From Lentimicrobiaceae bacterium (GTDB lineage Bacteria > Bacteroidota > Bacteroidia > Bacteroidales > WCHB1-69), in contig WRNX01000073.1 of assembly GCA_009776395.1 (NCBI GenBank), forward strand, positions 1-5,859: 5,859 nucleotides of DNA, in the 5' to 3' direction. Below are positions 1 to 5,578 of the stretch, piece by piece. Made by a program: the position numbers and the translations under genes. Each line of letters starts with the position of its first letter. The first letter of the stretch is position 1. Below the pieces are notes generated by a model. That model saw only the letters and a program-made list of their open reading frames with translations, had not been told where the DNA came from and searched no databases.

Positions 1-585
1 CCCTTGTTAATGAGTCAGTTACTTGAATGGGCAAAAACAGCCAAACTACCTCAAGTAGTAAAAAGTTGTATCTTTCATTACGAATTTGAGTTTATTCATC
101 CCTTTAGCGATGGGAATGGAAGAATGGGCAGAATGTGGCAGACACTTTTGCTGTATCAGGAAAATCCTGTTTTTGCATGGCTGCCGGTGGAAAGTATTGT
201 TGCACACAACCAACAGGAATATTATCGTGCTTTGAGACGCTCTACCCACCATAACGATAGTGGTATTTTTGCACAATTTATGCTTTCGATTATTAAGCAA
301 GCAACAGCAGAATTTAAAGAGAAATTTCAAAAGGACGAGATAGAAAATGCAGGTGTAAATGCAAGTGTAAATGCAGGTGTAAAATTATCAAAAACACAAG
401 AACAAATTTTGATAATAATAGGCAAAGACAGTAGTATTTCACAATCGGAAATTGCCAAGAAGTTGAAAATAAACACATCTACCGTTTACCGAAATATTGA
501 GAAATTAAAAGAATTAAGAGTGTTGACACGTAAAGGCTCTGATAAAACCGGCATTTGGATAATTAAACAGGTGACTAAAATATGA
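1..585 (+). CDS. Fic-domain protein (AMPylase-type) with C-terminal winged helix, 5' end missing
   Basis: This is the C-terminal part of a Fic-family protein; the frame is open to the left edge, so the true start lies outside the window. The Fic core motif HPFSDGNGRMGR is intact at nt 97-132: the catalytic His, the acidic residue and glycines of the phosphate-binding loop, and the final Arg are all present. Active Fic enzymes of this class usually transfer AMP from ATP to a Ser, Thr or Tyr hydroxyl of a target protein. After the Fic core comes a charged helix, then a repetitive linker (nt 346-381), then a winged helix-turn-helix of about 60 residues (nt 388-567) with a recognisable recognition helix around NTSTVYRNIEKL. 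This Fic-plus-wHTH arrangement is common in Bacteroidetes and suggests DNA binding or autoregulation; the target is unknown. The inhibitory helix cannot be judged because the N-terminus is absent. The TTG at 4 and ATG at 10 are internal codons, not starts. The gene converges on atpA with a 55-nt gap. Confidence 0.93.
   Translation, partial: PLLMSQLLEWAKTAKLPQVVKSCIFHYEFEFIHPFSDGNGRMGRMWQTLLLYQENPVFAWLPVESIVAHNQQEYYRALRRSTHHNDSGIFAQFMLSIIKQATAEFKEKFQKDEIENAGVNASVNAGVKLSKTQEQILIIIGKDSSISQSEIAKKLKINTSTVYRNIEKLKELRVLTRKGSDKTGIWIIKQVTKI
346..381 (+). repeat. Three tandem 12-bp units in the fic linker
   Basis: Three head-to-tail copies of AATGCAGGTGTA lie at 346-357, 358-369 and 370-381; the middle copy differs by one base (G to A). 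Each encodes four residues (NAGV, NASV, NAGV). The unit length is a multiple of three, so gain or loss of copies would keep the reading frame and only change the length of the flexible linker between the Fic core and the winged helix. Confidence 0.9.
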
Positions 586-640
586 GAGAGAAAATATTAC
601 CCACCGCTTTGCCAAGTTTTTAAAGTCTGTTATTTCAGTT
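586..640. other. Convergent intergenic gap between fic and atpA
   Basis: The 55-nt gap separates two converging genes. It has only a weak potential hairpin (CTT/AAG arms around 608-616), followed on the plus strand by a short T run and further T-rich sequence past 641. This could be a poor terminator for fic. I see no hairpin plus T-tract for the minus-strand atpA transcript, so read-through into fic antisense is possible. Confidence 0.4.
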
Positions 641-2407
641 TTATTTTTTCTCAATTTTTTCCTGTTTTTCCAATTCTTCTTCTAATTGTTTACGGTAATT
701 GTTAAACTGCTCGCTTTCAAAGTGAGAATAGTTCATTTGTTTGCAAATATTTATCAGTTTACGGAAATATGCGCCCACATCGTTGAAATGGCTGAAAACA
801 AATTCTATGTTACAAATGCCAATAATTAAATCGAGCATGTATTGTTGGCGGGGGATAGGCGTAACCGCGTCAATATCGTCAAATGCGTCTTGTTGAAGAA
901 TCACAAAGTCAATCAATTCCGATTTCCAAAAAGTTTGATGGTAATCAATTGGCACACCGTCATCACCAAGAATATTAATCTGTTCGGCAATCTCTTTTCC
1001 TTTAATCATTCTTGATTTAATATCGTTTACTTTTCCAATCCAGTTTGGGCTGATATGGTTGGCTATATATTCCTGAAACTCTTGGTATTCAAGATATTTT
1101 GAATAAGAATCGAGGACATTTATGGCGGGGTATCTTTTTTTGTCGGCGCGCTCCTGTTCCAAAGCGTAGAAGCAGCGGGCAACTTTTTTAGTATTTTCAG
1201 TAACAGGTTCTTTCAAATTTCCGCCGGCGGGAGAAACAGTACCAATGAAAGTAGTGGATCCGGTTTCGCCGTTGTTCAACACAACATACCCAGCTCTTCC
1301 GTAGAAATTGGCGATAATTGCCGATAAATCCATGGGGAATGCATCCGGTCCGGGCAGTTCTTCCAAACGGTTCGACATTTCGCGCAATGCCTGCGCCCAG
1401 CGGGAAGTTGAATCTGCCATCAGCAACACTTTTAACCCCATAGCTCTATAATATTCTGAGATAGTCATGGCAGTATAAACGGAGGCTTCGCGGGCAGCCA
1501 CCGGCATGTTAGAAGTATTGGCAATGATAATGGTTCTTTCCGATAATTTTCTACCTGTGTGCGGGTCAATCAAGTGGGGATATTCGGCAAAAATTTCTAC
1601 TACTTCGTTGGCGCGTTCGCCGCAGGCAGCCATGATTACGATGTCTGCAATTGCCTGCTTGGCAATGGCGTGCTGAAGAACCGTTTTGCCTGTTCCGAAC
1701 GGACCAGGAATAAATCCCGTACCGCCTTCAACAATTGGATTGGTGGTATCAATAGCGCGTACGCCGGTTTCAAGCAACTTAAAAGGACGAAGTTTCTCTT
1801 TATAAACTGTAACCGCTTTTTTAACGGGCCATTTCTGAATCATAGTTACCGGAAAATCTTTACCTTCCTTGTCGGTTACAATAGCAATTTGATGCAAAAT
1901 GTTGTACTCACCTTTTGTTACAATCTCTTTTACTATAAAATCGCCCTGAAAAGCGAAAGGTACCATGATTTTAAGTTTCTGTTGGTTTTCAATAACTTCT
2001 CCGAGCCAATCGCCGGCTTTAACGGTTGCATGGGGAGTAACCAATGGGGTAAATTCCCAAAGTTTTTCAGTGTCAAGGTGATAGGTGTAATCTCCGCGTT
2101 TCAAAAATACGCCTTCCATTTTGTCCAAGTCGTTTTGTAAACCGTCGTAGTTTCGCGATAGCATTCCGGGACCGAGGGTAACTTCCAACATGTGGTTTTC
2201 AAACTCTACGGGGTCGCCGGCTTTTAAAGAGCGCGTACTTTCAAATACCTGTACATAAACGTTTTTTCCTATTACTTTAATCACTTCCGACATGAGTCGG
2301 GTGTTATCCAACAGGATGTAGCAAATTTCGTTTTGCGAAACAGGACCATCCACTTCAACTGTAACCAAGTTGGATACGATGCCTGTTACTATTCCTTTTG
2401 TTGCCAT
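641..2407 (-). CDS. atpA: V-type ATP synthase/ATPase catalytic subunit A
   Basis: This is a full-length 588-residue catalytic A subunit of a V/A-type rotary ATPase, the nucleotide-hydrolysing or ATP-synthesising subunit of the cytoplasmic V1 head. An N-terminal beta-barrel domain (about 1-70) is followed by the non-homologous region typical of A subunits (about 110-190). The nucleotide-binding domain has Walker A GPFGTGKT at 235-242, the catalytic glutamate segment ACGERANEV at 261-269 (Glu264), a Walker B region LLMADSTSRWAQALRE with Asp332, and SPAGGN at 392-397. The C-terminal helical domain includes LQQDAFDDIDA and ends in a charged coiled-coil-like tail. All catalytic residues look intact. 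The ATG start lies 6 nt after the DUF2764 stop, with no clear Shine-Dalgarno, so translation is probably coupled. Subunit B would normally follow at once; here fic follows on the opposite strand. Confidence 0.97.
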   Translation of the reverse strand: MATKGIVTGIVSNLVTVEVDGPVSQNEICYILLDNTRLMSEVIKVIGKNVYVQVFESTRSLKAGDPVEFENHMLEVTLGPGMLSRNYDGLQNDLDKMEGVFLKRGDYTYHLDTEKLWEFTPLVTPHATVKAGDWLGEVIENQQKLKIMVPFAFQGDFIVKEIVTKGEYNILHQIAIVTDKEGKDFPVTMIQKWPVKKAVTVYKEKLRPFKLLETGVRAIDTTNPIVEGGTGFIPGPFGTGKTVLQHAIAKQAIADIVIMAACGERANEVVEIFAEYPHLIDPHTGRKLSERTIIIANTSNMPVAAREASVYTAMTISEYYRAMGLKVLLMADSTSRWAQALREMSNRLEELPGPDAFPMDLSAIIANFYGRAGYVVLNNGETGSTTFIGTVSPAGGNLKEPVTENTKKVARCFYALEQERADKKRYPAINVLDSYSKYLEYQEFQEYIANHISPNWIGKVNDIKSRMIKGKEIAEQINILGDDGVPIDYHQTFWKSELIDFVILQQDAFDDIDAVTPIPRQQYMLDLIIGICNIEFVFSHFNDVGAYFRKLINICKQMNYSHFESEQFNNYRKQLEEELEKQEKIEKK

Positions 2408-2413
2408 ATATAA

Positions 2414-3271
2414 TTATCTTTTATTAGTTTCAAAATTTTCGCGCAGTTTTGCACTGTTTTTCAAATTACTTACAATATTTCTAAAGATTTTTCCTCCTTT
2501 TTCACTATCTAAAAGTTTCCAGCGTTCAATCATTTGCAATTTAAAAAGATATCCCATAATCTTTTCAATATCAAAATAGTGGAAGAAAGTATTTATTTCA
2601 ATCCATTCCCATAAAAAGGCATCAATCCGTTGTTCTTTTTGCAGCAGGTCGGAAATATCATCAATTTCGCGGATAGATTCATAGTAATCAATAAATTCTA
2701 TTAACCCGTGTGTAGGATTTTGTGAGAAACGCAACAGTTTTGCTACTTCATTATCTCCTACAATCAAATAATCGTACTCAATATTTTCGCGGCGCGCCGA
2801 AAGGGTCGTAAGAATATTACGAATATTCATATTCAGTTCCGACCATTCTTTTAAGAAAAGATTATTGGTTTTATTCAGTAAATAGTTGTAATAAAGTGTA
2901 GATAAATGATCTTCCCAAAAAACTTTGGGCGTTTCTTCATGTTCTAAATAGTCTTGGATAAAAATCTGTAAATAAGCGGGATATTTTTTATTCCATTTTC
3001 TATCTTCATCTTTTACCATATCTGCCATATCAAAAATTACTTCCCTATTGTAATTTGCCAAATCGTTAAAAGTCATATTTTCCTCTCCAAATTTTAAAAA
3101 AGAGAGAAGATTATCATTATCATATTTAAGAAAAAGTTTATTAATCACGTTTTTATCTTTCCATGAAAGCAAAGAATTTAATTCTTCTTTATATTCACGG
3201 GTAGTGTAAACTTTTTTATGTTCGTCGAGGATAAGGTCGGGCAGTCCGGAAATAAATGCGTAATAGTTCAT
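2414..3271 (-). CDS. DUF2764 family protein, V-ATPase-associated, possible subunit C equivalent
   Basis: This 285-residue protein begins MNYYAFISGLPDL, the opening characteristic of the DUF2764 family found between the E and A subunit genes of V-type ATPase operons in Bacteroidetes and Chlamydiae. It looks soluble: no signal peptide or membrane segment is visible, and it is rich in charged and aromatic residues with mainly helical character. It occupies the slot where archaeal-type operons carry subunit C, the V1/Vo socket protein for the central stalk. Two stretches resemble the AC39/subunit C pattern: YYNYLL...FLKEWSELNMNIRNIL at about 127-154 and DIEKIMGYLFKLQMIERW at 234-251. The subunit C role is inferred from position and these patterns. 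It sits 6 nt downstream of atpE and 6 nt upstream of atpA, so it is almost certainly co-transcribed and made with the complex. Confidence 0.88.
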   Translation of the reverse strand: MNYYAFISGLPDLILDEHKKVYTTREYKEELNSLLSWKDKNVINKLFLKYDNDNLLSFLKFGEENMTFNDLANYNREVIFDMADMVKDEDRKWNKKYPAYLQIFIQDYLEHEETPKVFWEDHLSTLYYNYLLNKTNNLFLKEWSELNMNIRNILTTLSARRENIEYDYLIVGDNEVAKLLRFSQNPTHGLIEFIDYYESIREIDDISDLLQKEQRIDAFLWEWIEINTFFHYFDIEKIMGYLFKLQMIERWKLLDSEKGGKIFRNIVSNLKNSAKLRENFETNKR

Positions 3272-3277
3272 AGTATT

Positions 3278-3868
3278 TTAGAACAGTAGATCAATCAATT
3301 GTGGGCGTAAGAACTCTTTAAAATATTCCACGAACTCCTCTTCTCCGAAATTAATTTTATAAGATCCATCAGCGGGAGCAATGGTAAAAGAATGTTTTTT
3401 ACCGCTTATCTGTTCAATTTTAAATTCTTTATCCAACAGTTCTTTAGCATTTTTTTCAAAATAAACTTTCAAATTTTCAGCGTCTGTTGTAGCGATAGTA
3501 AATTGTTCATTTTTATGCCATTCGGAAACCAATTTAAGAATTATTTTCTGCATAAAACCGGTTTGTTCGAAAGCGTTCGTTACGGAAGATTTTACTAATT
3601 TTTCGGATAAAAGATTTGCAATTTGCGATTTTAGCGCTTCTACGGCTTGTGCTGCGTAGAGCTTTATTTCCGCTTCGGTGTTTTTTTTCAGGTCGGCGGC
3701 ATATTTTTGCGCTTTTGCGACAATCTCTTGGGCTTCCTCCTGGGCTTCTTCCGTGAGTATTTTTTTGCGATTTTGCGCATCTTCAATTAACCTTTCCGCT
3801 TCTTTTTCTCCTTTTTCAACGCCTTCAAGATAAAGTTTATCAGTGAGTTCCTGTATTTTAGTTTCCAT
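3278..3868 (-). CDS. atpE: V-type ATP synthase subunit E (peripheral stalk)
   Basis: This 196-residue protein fits subunit E, which with its partner forms the peripheral stalk (stator) linking the V1 head to the membrane sector. Residues 1 to about 90 form a long, Ala/Glu/Lys-rich helix suited to a right-handed coiled coil, with repeated EAQ, AKAQ and AEI segments and no helix breakers. Residues from about 100 on form the smaller globular head-binding domain, including an FTIAPADGSYKINFGEEEF beta segment typical of E C-termini. Length matches the family. The ATG at 3866-3868 starts the helical domain directly, and the upstream region is non-coding and A/T rich, so this is taken as the first gene of the operon. 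Identity rests on fold pattern and operon position, since E subunits are poorly conserved. It should not be confused with the F-type epsilon or c subunit genes that share the atpE symbol. Confidence 0.92.
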   Translation of the reverse strand: METKIQELTDKLYLEGVEKGEKEAERLIEDAQNRKKILTEEAQEEAQEIVAKAQKYAADLKKNTEAEIKLYAAQAVEALKSQIANLLSEKLVKSSVTNAFEQTGFMQKIILKLVSEWHKNEQFTIATTDAENLKVYFEKNAKELLDKEFKIEQISGKKHSFTIAPADGSYKINFGEEEFVEYFKEFLRPQLIDLLF

Positions 3869-4000
3869 ATAAATTAATGTAATTGGTTTTTAACTTTGAG
3901 GGTGTAAAAATAGAAAAATAGTTCATTTTTTTTCATATTAATTCATAATATTTCTATTCCAAAAATTCCTCTTTCTTTGCACCACCAATCCAAAACCATT
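3869..4000. promoter_or_regulatory. Divergent promoter region between atpE and the ABC ATPase gene
   Basis: This 132-nt, strongly A/T-rich non-coding region separates two divergent genes and must hold promoters for both. On the minus strand the best -7-like box is TATTTTTA (plus coordinates 3905-3912), one base from TAnnTTTG, about 40 nt before the atpE start; no convincing -33 box was found. The plus-strand candidate is listed separately. No Shine-Dalgarno is evident before either start. Confidence 0.5.
3972..3979 (+). promoter_or_regulatory. Candidate Bacteroidetes -7 box for the ABC ATPase gene
   Basis: TTTCTTTG followed by C matches the Bacteroidetes -7 consensus TAnnTTTG at five of six fixed positions and lies 21 nt before the ATG at 4001. 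A TTTC at 3951-3954 could be a weak -33 element with 17-nt spacing. The predicted leader would be very short. If real, the TTG at 3977 is part of the promoter and cannot be a start codon. Confidence 0.3.
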
Positions 4001-4738
4001 ATGTCAATAGTAATTTCCAATGTTTCAAAAGTTTATGGAACCCAATACGCTTTAAATCATGTAAGTTTTGAAGTAAAAAAAGGTGAAATTGTGGGTTTTC
4101 TTGGTCCTAACGGTGCAGGAAAATCCACCATGATGAAAATAATCACCTGTTTTATTCCACCCACTGAGGGAGAGGTATCCGTATGTGGCTTCGATATATG
4201 GAACGATTCAATTGAAGTGCGCAAACGTATTGGGTATCTTTCGGAAAGCAATCCTCTTTATCACGATATGTACGTTCGCGAATTTTTAGAGTTTATTGCC
4301 GGAATTCATCAAATTAATAATCCCAAACTTCGCATGAAAGAAGTGATTGAAATGACACGTTTAGAAATTGAACAGCATAAAAAAATAGGTGCGCTGTCTC
4401 GTGGCTACCGCCAGCGTGTAGGATTAGCCCAAGCACTCTTTCATGACCCCGAAGTGCTGATTTTGGATGAACCCACCACAGGGTTGGATCCTAACCAATT
4501 GGTAGAATTTAGAGAGTTGATTCGCCAATGCGGAAAAAAGAAGACCGTATTGCTTTCAACTCATATTATGCAAGAAGTAGAGGCAATGTGCAACCGTGTC
4601 ATTATCATAAATAAGGGAAATATTGTGGCAGATAATTCCACGCAGGAACTCAAAGAAAAAGTAACTTCATTTAAGAAGACCAAACGAGATAGCGAACTAT
4701 CCATGGAAGAGGTATTTCATTTTTTAACTAAAGGTTAA
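4001..4738 (+). CDS. gldA: GldA-like ABC transporter ATP-binding protein with shortened C-terminus
   Basis: This 245-residue ABC ATPase powers an unknown export or membrane-remodelling complex. Visible motifs are Walker A GPNGAGKS at 35-42, a Q-loop region IGYLSESNPLY at 77-87 where the usual Gln is replaced as in GldA relatives, signature LSRGYRQR at 132-139, Walker B VLILDE at 152-157, the D-loop GLDPNQLVE, and the switch His188 in LLSTHIMQEVE. The signature and the DPNQLVE and IMQEVEAMCNRVIIINKG segments closely resemble GldA, the ATPase linked to gliding motility in Flavobacteria and widespread in non-gliding Bacteroidetes. GldA is usually near 300 residues; here only about 35 residues follow the catalytic core, yet the end still has the ELSMEEVFHFLTK motif seen at the end of longer homologues. 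ATG 4001 is chosen over an in-frame TTG at 3977 because homology begins there. No permease gene is adjacent. The 3' end overlaps iorB by 11 bp. Confidence 0.9.
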   Translation: MSIVISNVSKVYGTQYALNHVSFEVKKGEIVGFLGPNGAGKSTMMKIITCFIPPTEGEVSVCGFDIWNDSIEVRKRIGYLSESNPLYHDMYVREFLEFIAGIHQINNPKLRMKEVIEMTRLEIEQHKKIGALSRGYRQRVGLAQALFHDPEVLILDEPTTGLDPNQLVEFRELIRQCGKKKTVLLSTHIMQEVEAMCNRVIIINKGNIVADNSTQELKEKVTSFKKTKRDSELSMEEVFHFLTKG

Positions 4739-5306
4739 GCGCAAATTCTCTTCCGGCACGCAAGCATGCCAGGTTTATGTGCACAACCTCTTCGCCTTTA
4801 CGGGCGAAAACTTCTTTGACAGAGTTTTCAATATCTTCAAACGGAATGGCAATATGCGGAGAAGCGGCTCCCAAGATTACCATGTTGGCCGAACGAGCAG
4901 CTCCTAACTCCTTTGCCATTTTATCTGCATTTACAACCACCTTATGTCGTAATTTATCCAATTCTGCATAAATTTTCTCTACTGAGGGATAATTGACCGT
5001 ATTGATAAACGGTTGATCATTGGAAATAAGCCATCCTTCTTTGGATAACCATGGCAAATAACGTAATGCTTCCATAGGCTCAACCGAGATAATTAAATCA
5101 GCTTGTCCTTTAGGAATTAAGTCTGAAGCAATTTCGTGGTCTGCCAAGCGAAAATGCGATTGCACGTCTCCTCCGCGTTGGCTCATACCATGTACCTCAG
5201 CCTGCTTTAGCGTTAAGCCTTTTTTTAATGCGGCATAACCAATAATAGAAGCAATGGAAAGGATGCCTTGTCCTCCCACGCCTGCTAATATAATGTCAAT
5301 TTTCAT
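4728..5306 (-). CDS. iorB: Indolepyruvate:ferredoxin oxidoreductase beta subunit
   Basis: This complete 192-residue protein matches IorB, the small subunit that with IorA oxidatively decarboxylates aryl pyruvates (from Trp, Phe, Tyr) to aryl-acetyl-CoA, reducing ferredoxin. The family's hallmarks are visible: GVGGQGILSIASIIG near the N-terminus (9-23), VHGMSQRGGDVQSHFR at 38-53, which is the conserved pyruvate/ketoacid oxidoreductase gamma-domain motif, and NMVILGAA at 141-148. Length is normal. It belongs to the anaerobic fermentative breakdown or reversible synthesis of aromatic amino acids. The ATG start is followed by the conserved core within a few residues, and no Shine-Dalgarno is present. 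IorA carries the thiamine diphosphate and Fe-S clusters and is normally encoded immediately upstream, but here the upstream 272 nt are non-coding and the next gene points the other way. The stop TAG lies inside the last codons of the convergent ABC gene. Confidence 0.95.
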   Translation of the reverse strand: MKIDIILAGVGGQGILSIASIIGYAALKKGLTLKQAEVHGMSQRGGDVQSHFRLADHEIASDLIPKGQADLIISVEPMEALRYLPWLSKEGWLISNDQPFINTVNYPSVEKIYAELDKLRHKVVVNADKMAKELGAARSANMVILGAASPHIAIPFEDIENSVKEVFARKGEEVVHINLACLRAGREFALNL

Positions 5307-5334
5307 AAGAATATGTGTTAATTGTTAATTGGTA

Positions 5335-5360
5335 CCTCTTCAAACAAAAGTTTACCGAGG
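5335..5360 (-). other. Imperfect hairpin in the iorB leader
   Basis: Arms at 5335-5345 and 5350-5360 pair at eight of eleven positions (CCTC with GAGG, AAAC with GTTT, three mismatches between) around an AAAA loop on the plus strand. It lies 29-54 nt upstream of the iorB start, so it would be transcribed in the leader. There is no following T tract in the iorB direction. It may be chance. Confidence 0.25.
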
Positions 5361-5457
5361 TTAGTTTAGGGTTCATAGATTTTTGTTAAATCACTTCCTC
5401 CTCTTTTGGGCATTTGCATTGTAGAATTGGCTCTTTTTTGAACTTTTGGTTTTGTTA

Positions 5458-5486
5458 TTGGCTTCATCTATTTTATTTTTTATTTG
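5458..5486 (+). promoter_or_regulatory. Candidate promoter for the glycosyltransferase gene
   Basis: TTG at 5458-5460 as a -33 element and TTTATTTG at 5479-5486 as a -7 box (five of six fixed positions of TAnnTTTG) are separated by 18 nt, close to the usual Bacteroidetes spacing. The start codon is about 90 nt further on. A/T-rich background makes chance matches likely. Confidence 0.25.
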
Positions 5487-5489
5487 CGG

Positions 5490-5497
5490 CAAAAATA
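5490..5497 (-). promoter_or_regulatory. Candidate -7 box for iorB
   Basis: On the minus strand this reads TATTTTTG, an exact match to the Bacteroidetes TAnnTTTG -7 consensus, followed by C as is common. No TTG lies at the ideal spacing (the nearest is 25 nt upstream), so the -33 element is poor. It would give an iorB leader of roughly 180 nt. Confidence 0.3.
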
Positions 5498-5578
5498 AAC
5501 TTTTTTCAATATTCCATCATAACAAAATAATGCACAAAAAATGCGTTATATTAGTTCATTATTGCAACTTGTTTTTTT

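Larger units (their letters stand above)
5307..5578. other. Divergent intergenic region between iorB and the glycosyltransferase gene
   Basis: This 272-nt region is A/T rich and has no convincing gene. It should contain promoters for iorB (minus) and the glycosyltransferase (plus). Items seen in it are an imperfect hairpin at 5335-5360, a doubled TTAATTG at 5318-5330, a short minus-strand reading frame at 5318-5413 broken by a stop, and a small palindrome at 5483-5493 overlapping back-to-back -7-like boxes. The C-terminus of iorA is not present here in any recognisable form. Confidence 0.6.

Noticed and set aside
346..381. The 12-bp repeat as a CRISPR or integration-site repeat
   Set aside because: The units are head-to-tail without spacers and lie in frame inside a coding region; they are a linker minisatellite.
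607..616. Strong bidirectional terminator between fic and atpA
   Set aside because: Only a three-base-pair stem can form, so it is kept only as a weak possibility in the intergenic entry.
1559..2140. A long plus-strand open frame inside atpA
   Set aside because: It is the antisense shadow of a well-supported V-ATPase A subunit, with low-complexity Phe/Asn-rich content and no recognisable domain.
2370..2579. Plus-strand frame spanning the atpA/DUF2764 junction
   Set aside because: It is antisense to two real genes and has no independent support.
3977..4000. TTG start giving the ABC ATPase eight extra residues
   Set aside because: The extra residues are unlike family N-termini, and the TTG falls in the best promoter-like box; the ATG at 4001 begins at the conserved N-terminus.
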